DNA of 64,000 nt, from NCBI RefSeq assembly GCF_016772275.1, contig NZ_CP065425.1, positions 486,001-550,000 of the forward strand. The letters are read 5' to 3'. This document shows positions 33,096 through 42,030 of this stretch, piece after piece (the first letter of the stretch is position 1; each line of letters starts with the position of its first letter). Under the pieces are notes generated by a model. The model searched no databases. It worked only from the letters and a program-made list of their open reading frames with translations, and was not told the origin of the DNA. Made by a program: the position numbers and the translations under genes. This DNA is from Heyndrickxia vini. Lineage in GTDB: Bacteria > Bacillota > Bacilli > Bacillales > Bacillaceae_C.

Positions 33096-34004
33096 CTAGA
33101 CATCGGATAAAGAATTTGAAAATTTCCTTTGAATGGCTTTTAAAAATATATCGGCTGCAGCCGAAAAAACTTGATGCTTTTTCCATACAATATTTAAGCC
33201 TGATTCAAGCCTAGGCTCTAGCGGTCTGAAACAAAGGTTACTATCACTGGATGTATTCACTATTTTATCGATGGTTACAGCATAACCGATGCCTTCTTCT
33301 ACCATAATAGCGGCATTATATGCAAGATTGTATGTAGTCACGACGTTTAGTTTATCAAAATCCTCCCCAAACCAATCCGCAAATTCATTTTTAGAAAATG
33401 TCTGCTTCATTGCCTGTCGTGAACAGATTAGTGGAACATTTAATAAATCTTTTGCTTGAATGGTGTCTTTGGAAGAAAGAGGACTGTCTTTCCTCATAAC
33501 AACGCCCCAAACGTCCGTTGCCGGGATATTGATATAGTTGTATTTTGATAAATCAGCTGGTTGAATTAAAATACCAAAGTCAAGCAATCCCTTGTCTAAC
33601 CGTTCGGTCACATCGTCTTCGTTCCCGCTGTATAGGTGATATCGTATATTTGGATAACGTAACTGTAAATCCTTTCCCACACGTGCAATCTGTTTCATGG
33701 CGTCTGTTTCCCCACCACCTATGTAAACATCCCCACTTATTGTTTCTTCCATGGAACTGAATTCCGCTTCTAATTTATCGACCAAATCAATGATTTCTTC
33801 TGCTCTTCTTCGCAGGAGCATTCCTTCATCTGTAAGAATGATACTGTGACTGCTGCGAATAAACAGCTTTTTTCCTAACTCTTGTTCAAGATCTTTTAAT
33901 TGTCTTGACAACGTTGGGTGTGTGACATTCAAAAAATGAGCAGCACCTGTAATGCTTCCTTCTCTTGCAACAGTAAGAAAATACCGCAAAACTCTAAATT
34001 CCAT
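33096..34004 (-). CDS. LysR family transcriptional regulator
   Basis: 302 residues. The winged helix at the N-terminus is textbook: MEFRVLRYFLTVAREGSITG, AHFLNVTHPTLSRQLKDLEQELGKKLF. The effector domain follows from residue 90 (SGDVYIGGGETDAM). AGGAGGAGTG precedes the ATG. It is a single gene convergent with the nucleotidyltransferase; its target is unknown because the divergent gene (34235) is 230 bases away. Confidence 0.92.
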   Translation of the reverse strand: MEFRVLRYFLTVAREGSITGAAHFLNVTHPTLSRQLKDLEQELGKKLFIRSSHSIILTDEGMLLRRRAEEIIDLVDKLEAEFSSMEETISGDVYIGGGETDAMKQIARVGKDLQLRYPNIRYHLYSGNEDDVTERLDKGLLDFGILIQPADLSKYNYINIPATDVWGVVMRKDSPLSSKDTIQAKDLLNVPLICSRQAMKQTFSKNEFADWFGEDFDKLNVVTTYNLAYNAAIMVEEGIGYAVTIDKIVNTSSDSNLCFRPLEPRLESGLNIVWKKHQVFSAAADIFLKAIQRKFSNSLSDV

Positions 34005-34234
34005 GTAACACTCCTCCTTTATAATGCATTAGTATAAATATTTTAGAAATACCTATCAAGTATATCTTGTTAGGAGATATAAGTTCTTCTCGCATACAAA
34101 AGACAGAGTAAGAATAATTTTGAAAATGTAGATTGAAAATCGTGAAACTTGATTAAAATAAAAATCATTATGTTGAGTACTTTTTATAAAAATTAATGCG
34201 TATCCCTTATATAAAAACATTGGAGGGAAGGAAT

Positions 34235-34696
34235 ATGGAAACAAAAAATATGAGGGTCGTACGAGTATTTATTGCAAGCCCCTTTTTTAATGAGGAACAA
34301 ATTGACAGGGTAAAAAGATTAGAAAATGCGTTAAGTAATAATCCGTATGTTATGGATATTTTTTCAGCTAGATTTCACCAATATAAAAATTTGCCATTTG
34401 GATCTGATCAATGGAGAAAGGTTGTTTTTCATAATGATTTAAAGCATCTTAGAAGATCAGACGTAGTAGTAGCAATTCATGATTACGAAGGATCATGTGT
34501 GGATAGTGGAACTGCTTTTGAAATTGGGTATGCCTATGCAATGCAAAAGCCGATTATTTTAATTAAAGAGAAGGAATCAATACCAAATCTAATGTTAGTT
34601 GAAAGTATACGTGCGTATTTCCCAAGAGTTGAGGATGTTGCAACATATGATTTTATTAATATGCCACGTATTCCATATAAGGGCCCATTGTTTTAG
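34235..34696 (+). CDS. Nucleoside 2-deoxyribosyltransferase family protein
   Basis: 153 residues. Family pattern: VFIASPFFNEEQ near the N-terminus, SDVVVAIHDYEGSCVDSGTAFEIGYAYAMQKPIILI in the middle with the catalytic Glu in the AFEIGYA segment. Members exchange bases on 2'-deoxyribonucleosides in salvage. The start is ATG 34235 behind TGGAGGGAAG; ATG 34196 has no site. It stands alone; a short hairpin (CCATTA/TAATGG at 34751) lies in the downstream gap. Confidence 0.85.
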   Translation: METKNMRVVRVFIASPFFNEEQIDRVKRLENALSNNPYVMDIFSARFHQYKNLPFGSDQWRKVVFHNDLKHLRRSDVVVAIHDYEGSCVDSGTAFEIGYAYAMQKPIILIKEKESIPNLMLVESIRAYFPRVEDVATYDFINMPRIPYKGPLF

Positions 34697-34811
34697 TTTT
34701 TTATTTTATGAAAATGAACATCTTCACTTAACGCGTAAAATAAAAAGAGCCCATTAGTTAAATTAATGGTATAGTTAGAAAGAAAATTTTAAAAGTGAGT
34801 AGGCGAACAAC

Positions 34812-35189
34812 ATGATTGAGATAAAAACATCTCCACTAAGTAATGGAGAATTTAATAGAGGAGTATTTGCTACACGTGATATCAAAAAAGGAGTACTTTT
34901 ACATGAAGCTCCTGTTATTTCTTATCCCAATGATCAGCATCAATATATAGAGCAAACATTACTTGCAGATTATGCTTTTGAATATGGAATAAATCATTCT
35001 GCAATCCTTCTTGGCTATGGAATGCTGTTTAACCATTCTTATGAACCTAATGCCATTTATGAAATTAATTTTGACAACCATACATTTGATTTCTATGCTT
35101 TCACAGATATAAAAGCAGGGGATGAGATACTAATCAATTATAATGGTGATGTCGATGACAAAGAACGATTGTGGTTTCTTGAGGACTAA
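34812..35189 (+). CDS. SET domain-containing protein
   Basis: 125 residues, essentially a stand-alone SET domain: GVFATRDIKKGVLLHEAPV (N-SET), GYGMLFNHSYEPNA (the NHS pseudoknot motif) and DIKAGDEILINYNGD (the GEELxxxYG-type motif). The post-SET cysteines are missing and the C-terminus is short. SET proteins are S-adenosylmethionine-dependent lysine methyltransferases, common in eukaryotes and scattered in bacteria; the protein target here is unknown. GAGTAGGCG precedes the ATG weakly. Confidence 0.85.
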   Translation: MIEIKTSPLSNGEFNRGVFATRDIKKGVLLHEAPVISYPNDQHQYIEQTLLADYAFEYGINHSAILLGYGMLFNHSYEPNAIYEINFDNHTFDFYAFTDIKAGDEILINYNGDVDDKERLWFLED

Positions 35190-35235
35190 GGGAGATGGAG
35201 AAGTTTTCAAAACGGCATATTGGTTAAGGGTGTAG

Positions 35236-35760
35236 TTATACCTTCCTTCGGGAACATCCCGTAAAAACAAAACAAGTAATACACGCCACCGATGTAACGA
35301 TGATAGCGAATAGTAATCCAATCGCTTCCATAAACGTATCTTCTCCCGGATAAGAAGGTTTTAATGTGATAAACCAGATAAGAAACACAAAGGTTAAAAG
35401 AAGATAAAAGCTGCTTCCGATTGCGCCCATCTTCAGTTGATTTCTTTTCGTCCCTTGCCATGCTTTATTTATTATAATCCATAAAAGGATACTACCGAAT
35501 ACAGCAAAGAACATCACAAGTATATGTACAATTGGGATGAATAAATATAGTAACGCGAAAAGTATAGCAATGGTTGCAAAAAATAGAACAGCATTCACTA
35601 AAAATAAAAATAGTCCAGATAACCAATGATTTTGATACCAATATGCCGCTTGTAACTTATGGACTATTTTATTATTTTCTCCGATCATATTAATGATTGG
35701 ATTTTTGAAGAATAGAACAAGCAGTACGCCCAAAAGTCCGATGAATAAAATCAATGACAC
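35236..35760 (-). CDS. Membrane protein of unknown function, 174 aa
   Basis: About five hydrophobic helices (residues 3-20, 48-75, 76-100, 113-132 and 140-165) and a basic end (CSRRKV). No catalytic motif. AAGGGGGAT precedes the ATG. It lies 35 bases behind the DUF2975 gene on the same strand, so the two are probably one transcript. Confidence 0.6.
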   Translation of the reverse strand: MSLILFIGLLGVLLVLFFKNPIINMIGENNKIVHKLQAAYWYQNHWLSGLFLFLVNAVLFFATIAILFALLYLFIPIVHILVMFFAVFGSILLWIIINKAWQGTKRNQLKMGAIGSSFYLLLTFVFLIWFITLKPSYPGEDTFMEAIGLLFAIIVTSVACITCFVFTGCSRRKV

Positions 35761-35795
35761 TAACGTATCCCCCTTAAAATTTTATTTATTAACCC

Positions 35796-36272
35796 TCAAA
35801 CCGTCAAATCATTCTCCTCTTTAATGTCAAGTGCGTTCCTTAAGAGTTCTTGAAGAACTGCAGCAAAGAATGAAATTACAAGGGTCGCAAAGATGATGAC
35901 TGCACCAGAAAGGGCTATTCCAGGATGTAAGGCATTTTGCGATACAAGTACAATGATTCCAATTACATACAAGATAAAGATGGTTATTGCACAAATTTTT
36001 ATATGTCCTAAAGATGTTACAGCAATATCTGAAAAGGCATTTTTCTTTTCAATAAAATGTAAAAGCTTTAGTCCTTGATACAGCGCAAGATAAAATGGGA
36101 TTGCTGTCAGATATAAACCGACAAGGATTGGAAATCTCAAAAAAGCATATTCTGGATTTTTCTTTGCTGCCACGTTTGCAAGTTCCGGTAACAGGAAAAC
36201 ACATAGGGAGAGTATAATAATCCCTAATATGAAAATTGCGAGTTTTAAAAAAATCGTTGTTCCTTGCCTCAT
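35796..36272 (-). CDS. DUF2975 membrane protein
   Basis: 158 residues and four membrane helices. Family landmarks: LRFPILVGLYLTAIPFYLALYQGLKLLHFIEKKNAFS in the first half and a C-terminal LRNALDIKEENDLTV. In most Bacillales DUF2975 genes are followed by a small XRE (YozG-type) regulator; the next gene here is instead a membrane protein, and no such regulator is present. AAGTGAGGTG precedes the ATG. Confidence 0.8.
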   Translation of the reverse strand: MRQGTTIFLKLAIFILGIIILSLCVFLLPELANVAAKKNPEYAFLRFPILVGLYLTAIPFYLALYQGLKLLHFIEKKNAFSDIAVTSLGHIKICAITIFILYVIGIIVLVSQNALHPGIALSGAVIIFATLVISFFAAVLQELLRNALDIKEENDLTV

Positions 36273-36435
36273 AAAAGCACCTCACTTTTTGATCATACCC
36301 ATATCATAATCATTTATTTATCGTATTTCAATAAAATTTTGTTAAATATCAATATTATTTAGTGAAAAATAACTTTCAGTTTTTGGTATAATTGGTATAA
36401 AAGCTTTTCAGAGCAGCAAAGTGGGGGAAAATGAA

Positions 36436-37107
36436 ATGTTGCAATCAATTATTTTTGATATGGATGGGACTCTATTTCAAACAGATAAAATTTTAGAAGT
36501 ATCACTTGATGATACGTTTAACCATTTGCGGTCACTAAACTTATGGGATACAAACACACCTATTGATAAATACCGTGAAATAATGGGCGTGCCATTACCT
36601 AAAGTGTGGGAAGCTCTATTACCTTACCACTCTATTGAAGTAAGAAAACAAACTGATGCGTTTTTTCTAAAAAGATTAATTGAAAATATAAGAAGTGGAA
36701 AAGGTGATTTATATCCAAATGTAAAGGAGACCTTCACTTTCTTAAAAGAAAATAATTATTCAATTTACATAGCAAGCAATGGACTGGTGGAATATTTACA
36801 AGCTATTGTGAGTTATTATCATTTAGATAATTGGGTAACTGAAACGTTTAGCATTCAACAAATCCAAACGCTTAATAAAAGTGATTTGGTGAAAAAAATT
36901 ATAAAAAAATACAGTATTACAAATGCAGCAGTGGTCGGCGACCGGCTTTCTGATATAAAAGCAGCTAAAGAAAATGAATTGCTTGCGATTGGATGTAATT
37001 TTGATTTTGCACAAGAAAACGAGCTTGAACAGGCCGATTTTGTAATAGATGACTTAATTGAACTAAAAACAATATTACCAAGAGCAGGAAAGTGCACATC
37101 TTATTGA
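36436..37107 (+). CDS. HAD superfamily hydrolase (phosphoglycolate phosphatase-like)
   Basis: 223 residues. Motif I is IIFDMDGTLFQ (nucleophile and acid/base Asp pair), motif II is IYIASNG, Lys lies near LNKSDLVKKII, and motif IV is VVGDRLSDIKAAKEN. The helical cap lies between residues 15 and 90, as in the PGP/beta-phosphoglucomutase group. It dephosphorylates a small metabolite in the cytoplasm. ATG 36436 follows GTGGGGGAA; a GTG at 36421 would cover that site. Confidence 0.88.
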   Translation: MLQSIIFDMDGTLFQTDKILEVSLDDTFNHLRSLNLWDTNTPIDKYREIMGVPLPKVWEALLPYHSIEVRKQTDAFFLKRLIENIRSGKGDLYPNVKETFTFLKENNYSIYIASNGLVEYLQAIVSYYHLDNWVTETFSIQQIQTLNKSDLVKKIIKKYSITNAAVVGDRLSDIKAAKENELLAIGCNFDFAQENELEQADFVIDDLIELKTILPRAGKCTSY

Positions 37108-37144
37108 TGTAATTTAGCGAATGGGTGAGGGGGGAATTTGCTGA

Positions 37145-37318
37145 ATGAGTATAGTTTGGTTTCTTAATGTAATTGGTTTGGTCTTTTCTATGATTGGAGT
37201 AACGCATATTAAAAATAATGATTATCTCGTATTTTTATATATTGGATTAGTTATCCAGACTATTGCTGCAGTGATTTACTACGTAGTTAAATATAATAAT
37301 AGAAAAGCTATAAAGTAA
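37145..37318 (+). CDS. Small membrane protein, 57 aa
   Basis: GAGGGGGGA lies nine bases before ATG 37145. The product has two hydrophobic helices (about residues 2-18 and 26-48) and a basic end (KYNNRKAIK). No family recognised. It follows the HAD gene by 37 bases, so it may be carried on the same transcript. Confidence 0.55.
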   Translation: MSIVWFLNVIGLVFSMIGVTHIKNNDYLVFLYIGLVIQTIAAVIYYVVKYNNRKAIK

Positions 37319-37425
37319 ATTAATGTGTTCTGTGGTTTTAGAAATGAATTATATTATACTCGTTTAAAATAGTATGTATTAAAAAGGATTGGGTTTATAT
37401 GACAAAATAAAAAAGGGGTTAAATC

Positions 37426-37629
37426 ATGAAAGCATTGACCGGGACGATTGCATTATCCGTTTCTTTTGTGTTATTCATTTATTTATACGGCTTAAAAGAA
37501 GAATTTTCGGTGAAATATAATCCGGGTTTATATATATTTCCATCCATATTGCTACTTATTGCAATCATATGCTTTGGGATGTTAGTTATACAATATGAAA
37601 GTGAAAGTGAAAGGTCTAAAAAGAAGTGA
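37426..37629 (+). CDS. Small membrane protein, 67 aa
   Basis: AAAGGGGTT precedes the ATG. Two transmembrane helices (about residues 5-22 and 33-55) are joined by a polar loop (LKEEFSVKYNPG) and followed by a charged tail ending ERSKKK. The family is not recognised; two small membrane proteins in a row (with 37145) may be functionally linked. Confidence 0.6.
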   Translation: MKALTGTIALSVSFVLFIYLYGLKEEFSVKYNPGLYIFPSILLLIAIICFGMLVIQYESESERSKKK

Positions 37630-37689
37630 GTGTTAGAATGGCAATGAAGGTGATTTGGTGATATTTGGGTAATCGTGAAATTATTTACT

Positions 37690-38045
37690 CGAAAGTAATG
37701 GATTCGAGCAGATAAGAAGAGGAACCGTGTTCTCATCTACCCGAATGAAGCAGATGCGAGCAGATAAGAGGAGGAACCGTGCTTTCATCTACCCGAAAGA
37801 GACGGATGCGAGCAGATAAGAGGAGGAATCGTGCCCTTATCTACCCGAATGAAGCAGATGCGAGCAGATAAGAGGAGGAACCGTGCTTTCATCTACCCGA
37901 AAGAAGCGGATTCGAGCAGATAAGAGAAGGAACCGCACCCTTATCTACCTGAAAGAAACAGATTCGATCAGATAAAAAGAAGAACCGCGCCCTCATCTTC
38001 TCGAATGGAGCTGTCCGAGAAGGAAAAGAGAGGGATCGCGGTTCC
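37690..38045 (+). repeat. Tandem repeat array, exact 52 bp unit, seven copies
   Basis: Units start at 37690, 37742, 37794, 37846, 37898, 37950 and 38002, every 52 bases without exception. The unit carries CGAAT, GCAGATGCGAGCAGATAA, AGGAGGAACCG and ATCTACC. CGAAT and CAGATGCG sit at the same offset as in the units at 56469, so the two arrays are related. The 492-base gap between 37629 and 38122 contains only this array. Confidence 0.9.
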
Positions 38046-38121
38046 TGGATGTTCTTTTGCAAGTAACTAACTGAGTGTCATCCCAGCCGATAACTTCCAC
38101 CTTCGTTAATGTAATGTTTTC

Positions 38122-40023
38122 CTATACCATCTTCGTATATAAATGCTTCAAATACCGCCAACGTGCAATGAAAAAGTATACGACTTGAGCTGCCCCAAAG
38201 ACTACAAAAATGATAATAGATGACTTTAACACTGAAAAGTCAACAAGACGCTGCAGAGCGAAAAAGGCAACGGACCCGTGAATGATCGCCATGACAATCG
38301 GCAAGAAGAATAGGAGTACAAGTTGTCTGGTTACGATTTGGTTAAGTTCCTTTTTACTTAGGCCGATTTTGGAAATCATTCGGTACTGCTGTTCATCTCG
38401 ATCTAAATCTGCATAGAGGCGGAAATAAATGAAGCTTGCGGCAAAGGTAAAGAATACGATTCCGACTAGTCCACTTAGAATGAGCAAAAGACCATTCTCT
38501 TGTTTAGACGTTAACCAATTTAACACGAGTGAATTAAAGTTATAGTTGTCTGGATTTAATTTCTTGGTAATGTTTTGAGCCACTTCTTTTGTTTCCTGCC
38601 AGTTTTTTACGACGAAGCGATAATCTCTAAAATTGGATTCGTCCCCTTCCAAAAATTTTTCGTACATTTTATCTGAAACGATAATAGTGGTACTACCTAT
38701 TTCCGGAAAAACGATGTATGACAAGGATTTTTTTATTGTAACGTCAGCTTTTACTTTTTCTTGAACAATCTCTAAATGCTTCGTGTTTTGTCCTTCAATT
38801 CGCCAATCATTTTTTTGTTTAACGGTTGTTGGCGTGAGAATGGCTTGACTCGTTGAAACAGTTTCTGTTGGATAACCAAGTGCTTTAGCCATTGCATTAT
38901 AGTCACTAAGTTTAATCATGGTCGTATTATTTGTCGTATATATGGGCTTATATGATCCCATCCTAAATGGAATCTTCGCTTTTGTGAGCTCTTGTTGAAT
39001 GGTTTGGATAGCTTCTTTATCTGCTTTTTCACCAAACGATGAGTAACTAAATGCATATGGATTAATCATTTCAGATAATCCCGAGTTACCTAATGCTAAG
39101 CATGTTCCAATTCCAGTGAATGCCGAGGCTGAAATGACAGATACAAGGAAGAACATAACTGCATTGTCCTTCATTCGGTACATAAATTCCGAAATCGTCA
39201 CCATATTCGTTTTCTTAAAAAAGAAACGGCTATTCTTCTTTAAACTTCGTATCGAATACACACTAAACTGCGTAAATAAAAAGTATGTCCCCAAAATCGT
39301 TAAGCCGACTCCAGATAACAGCAAGCCAAGTGAAATAATTTGAAGAATCGCAAAGCAAAGCACCATACCGTAACCGGCAGCAAGTAAAACAATCGCTAAC
39401 AAAGATAACCATGGTGAAGCTTTTGGCTCGGGCTTTGGTTTTTCCTCCGCCTTCACAAGCTCAAGGACAGTCCCTGTTCTTACTAATCTAGAAGTAAATA
39501 AAGAAATCAAAAGGAAGAGCAGAAGAAATGCACCCGCAGTAAGTAATGCGGCCTTGATTGGAAAATAAAATGATAACCCTTTATCAATTCCTAAAATGTT
39601 TGCACTTATAATTAATAGAAACTTCGAAAGGAAAGTTCCTACAACAACGCCGCCTATAATCGCAGCACATCCAATGATCATATTTTCAACAAAAAGAAGT
39701 CGATAAAATTGCTTTCTGGACATTCCAAGAATCATAAGAATACCGAATTCCTTTTTTCTTAGTTTTAGAAAGGCGCTAACTGAATACAGCAAAAAGAAAA
39801 ATGAAAAAATGAATATAATGATTTGAGCTACCTTCATTCCCATCGTTCCCAATGCACTAATCATGTCGCTAGTCGACTTAAGCTCCCCTTGTAATTCGGG
39901 ATGAAATAATAGCAGCGCATAGATGAAAAAGATCATAACTGAAAAGGCACTGCTCAAAAAATGGGCTAAATACGTCCGTTTATTTCGAAGAACGTTATTA
40001 ATCGCGAATTGGCGAAGGTTCAT
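38122..40023 (-). CDS. BceB-type ABC transporter permease (FtsX-like)
   Basis: About 633 residues: membrane helices near the N-terminus (residues 20-45, 65-90, 110-150), a large extracytoplasmic part at about 310-530, and three helices at the C-terminal end, the ten-helix plan of BceB/MacB-like permeases. These transporters remove or sense peptide antibiotics such as bacitracin. ATG 40023 follows TTGGAGGGA; an upstream in-frame ATG at 40104 would add 27 residues lying inside the ATPase gene. It overlaps the ATPase gene by 26 bases. No BceS/BceR two-component pair is next to it. Confidence 0.9.
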   Translation of the reverse strand: MNLRQFAINNVLRNKRTYLAHFLSSAFSVMIFFIYALLLFHPELQGELKSTSDMISALGTMGMKVAQIIIFIFSFFFLLYSVSAFLKLRKKEFGILMILGMSRKQFYRLLFVENMIIGCAAIIGGVVVGTFLSKFLLIISANILGIDKGLSFYFPIKAALLTAGAFLLLFLLISLFTSRLVRTGTVLELVKAEEKPKPEPKASPWLSLLAIVLLAAGYGMVLCFAILQIISLGLLLSGVGLTILGTYFLFTQFSVYSIRSLKKNSRFFFKKTNMVTISEFMYRMKDNAVMFFLVSVISASAFTGIGTCLALGNSGLSEMINPYAFSYSSFGEKADKEAIQTIQQELTKAKIPFRMGSYKPIYTTNNTTMIKLSDYNAMAKALGYPTETVSTSQAILTPTTVKQKNDWRIEGQNTKHLEIVQEKVKADVTIKKSLSYIVFPEIGSTTIIVSDKMYEKFLEGDESNFRDYRFVVKNWQETKEVAQNITKKLNPDNYNFNSLVLNWLTSKQENGLLLILSGLVGIVFFTFAASFIYFRLYADLDRDEQQYRMISKIGLSKKELNQIVTRQLVLLFFLPIVMAIIHGSVAFFALQRLVDFSVLKSSIIIFVVFGAAQVVYFFIARWRYLKHLYTKMV

Positions 40024-40768
40024 TTGCAGTCCCTCCAATTCGTGAAAGATTCTCGATGATCTTTTGATAAAAGTCGGATCGATTCGTTCCCATTCGAATT
40101 TCATTCACTAATTGACCATCTTTAATAAAAACAACACGCTGACAGTAACTAGCTGCAACTGCGTCATGGGTCACGAGCATCATCGTTGCTTGTTCTCCCT
40201 TATTTAGTTTTTCTAGCATTTCCATTACGTCTTGTGCTGCCTTTGAATCTAAATTTCCGGTAGGTTCATCGGCGAGAACAAGTTTTGGCCGATTAATAAG
40301 GGCACGGGCAACTGCTGTACGCTGGGCCTGTCCACCGGAGATTTCATAGGTCCGTTTATCTAAAATAGAAGTGATACCTAATTTTTCAGCAAAAAGGTTT
40401 ACTCTTTTGTTCATCTCCTCAATGCTCACACCATCTAATGTTAATGGAAGAACAATATTTTCCTTCACCGTTAAGGTTGGAAGCAGGTTAAAAGATTGAA
40501 AGACAAATCCTAATTCGCGTCTGCGAAAAATCGCCAATTTCTGATGGGACAAGCGATAGGGATTCTCACCGCCGATACGAATCTCCCCGGAAGTTGGGCG
40601 GTCAATCGTCGAAATCATATTTAATAAAGTCGTTTTCCCGCTTCCTGATGGTCCCATAATCCCTACAAACTCGCCTTGATTGATCGTTAAATCGATATTT
40701 CGAAGGGCTTCATAATTCACATTCCCTTTATACACTTTCCCTAAATCCCGAACAGTTAATATTTCCAT
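39998..40768 (-). CDS. ABC transporter ATP-binding protein (BceA-type)
   Basis: 256 residues with a complete set of motifs: Walker A GPSGSGKTT (about residue 40), Q-loop FVFQSFNLLPTLTV, signature EISGGQAQRTAVARAL, Walker B LVLADEPTGNLDS and the switch LVTHD. The lineage is the MacB/BceA exporter group. GAGGAGGAACC precedes the ATG. It is translated with the permease. A sigma-A-type promoter and an operator-like palindrome lie directly upstream (40792-40858). Confidence 0.93.
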   Translation of the reverse strand: MEILTVRDLGKVYKGNVNYEALRNIDLTINQGEFVGIMGPSGSGKTTLLNMISTIDRPTSGEIRIGGENPYRLSHQKLAIFRRRELGFVFQSFNLLPTLTVKENIVLPLTLDGVSIEEMNKRVNLFAEKLGITSILDKRTYEISGGQAQRTAVARALINRPKLVLADEPTGNLDSKAAQDVMEMLEKLNKGEQATMMLVTHDAVAASYCQRVVFIKDGQLVNEIRMGTNRSDFYQKIIENLSRIGGTANEPSPIRD

Positions 40769-40791
40769 AAAAGGTTCCTCCTCATGTTCGT

Positions 40792-40817
40792 GTGTATGTA
40801 TTAATTAGTTCATACAC
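40792..40817. promoter_or_regulatory. Palindromic operator candidate of the ABC operon
   Basis: GTGTATG (40792-40798) and CATACAC (40811-40817) with a 12-base centre; a further TATGTGTAT (40822-40830) and ATACACCTTG lie beside it. The shape resembles GntR/YtrA-type operators (TGTA ... TACA). It sits between the -10 and the start codon. No GntR gene is in the window. Confidence 0.5.
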
Positions 40818-40828
40818 CTTGTATGTGT

Positions 40829-40858
40829 ATTATATGGTTAATACATTTATAAAGTCAA
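40829..40858 (-). promoter_or_regulatory. Sigma-A-type promoter of the ABC operon
   Basis: On the minus strand TTGACT (40853-40858), 18-base spacer, TATAAT (40829-40834). The palindrome at 40792-40817 follows at once. Confidence 0.7.
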
Positions 40859-40971
40859 CTGCCATTTTTTATAAAAGGAAGGAAAAATGGAGGGGTTCGA
40901 GAATACTAATCTATATATAGATTGGACATTGTATACTGAAAAAGATCCGCGAAAATGAAGGAGTTTTAATT

Positions 40972-41961
40972 TTGAAAGCAAATCGAGTGATGTTTCATGA
41001 ATTTGGAAAACCGGAAGATGTGTTAATCGTTATGAATCAGCGGATAAATCCGCTCGCTGATGGGGAAGTTCTTGTTCGCATGAAAATGTGCCCAATTAAT
41101 CCGTCTGATCTGATTCCGATTAGAGGGTCTTATTCTCACCGCATTTCACTGCCTGCCATTCCAGGATATGAAGGGGTAGGAATTGTAGAGGAGGTTGGTC
41201 CTTCTGTTTCGCATGACCTAATTGGTAAACGTGTCCTTCCGTTAAGAGGGGAAGGGACATGGCAAGAAGTTGTTAGGGCGCCAGCTAAGTGGTTAATTCC
41301 TATTCCCGATGAAATGGATGATACAATCGCTGCCCAGCTCTATATTAATCCGGTTACAGCTTTTGTTATTTGCACTGAAATATTGTATTTAGGACCAGGT
41401 GATTATTTATTAATGAATGCAGCGGGATCGGCAATTGGCCGGTTGTTTGCCCAGCTTGCTAGAATCATAGGGTTTCAATTTATCGCAGTGACAAGAAATC
41501 CTGTTTATACTGAAGAGCTGCTCAAACTAGGGGCTTCCCATGTTATAGACACTTCAGTTAGGCCCTTACAAGAATCGGTGATGGAAATAACAAATGGAAA
41601 AGGTGTAAATGCAGCGATTGATTCAATTGGTGGTTTAGATGGGACACAGCTTGCATATTGTGTCCGTCCGGAAGGCAACTTTCTAACAATTGGCTTACTG
41701 TCTGGCACGCAAATTCAATGGAAGGAAGTTTCGATGCGGACGAAAGTAAATGTTAAACTATTTCACCTTCGTCACTGGAATAAACAAGTTTCGGTTCAAA
41801 AATGGCAAGAGACATTTCACAAATTAATGACATTAGTGACTGAGCAACGATTAACATTGGCTTCACCCGAATCATTTTTCAATCTAGTGAAAGTACGGGA
41901 AGCGGTAAGAGAATCCGAAGCTTCGAATAGAAGTGGACGGAAGGTTTTTATAGAAATATAG
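40972..41961 (+). CDS. Zinc-free MDR oxidoreductase (MECR/quinone reductase-like)
   Basis: 329 residues, TTG start behind GAAGGAG. The GroES-like N-terminal half ends with AMPAIPGYEGVGIVEEVGPS-like block (LPAIPGYEGVGIVEEVG); the nucleotide motif is NAAGSAIGRLFAQLARIIG (about 143-161), with VIDTS and AAIDSIGG later. Cys and His zinc ligands are missing. Mitochondrial-type 2-enoyl thioester reductases have this plan. NADPH-dependent reduction of an enoyl or quinone compound is expected. Confidence 0.85.
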   Translation: MKANRVMFHEFGKPEDVLIVMNQRINPLADGEVLVRMKMCPINPSDLIPIRGSYSHRISLPAIPGYEGVGIVEEVGPSVSHDLIGKRVLPLRGEGTWQEVVRAPAKWLIPIPDEMDDTIAAQLYINPVTAFVICTEILYLGPGDYLLMNAAGSAIGRLFAQLARIIGFQFIAVTRNPVYTEELLKLGASHVIDTSVRPLQESVMEITNGKGVNAAIDSIGGLDGTQLAYCVRPEGNFLTIGLLSGTQIQWKEVSMRTKVNVKLFHLRHWNKQVSVQKWQETFHKLMTLVTEQRLTLASPESFFNLVKVREAVRESEASNRSGRKVFIEI

Positions 41962-42030
41962 TGTATATGGAAATAAGAGATCGGAAGGTGTTTCTATTAT
42001 TTGCATACATATGATGGAGGTGGCGATTAA

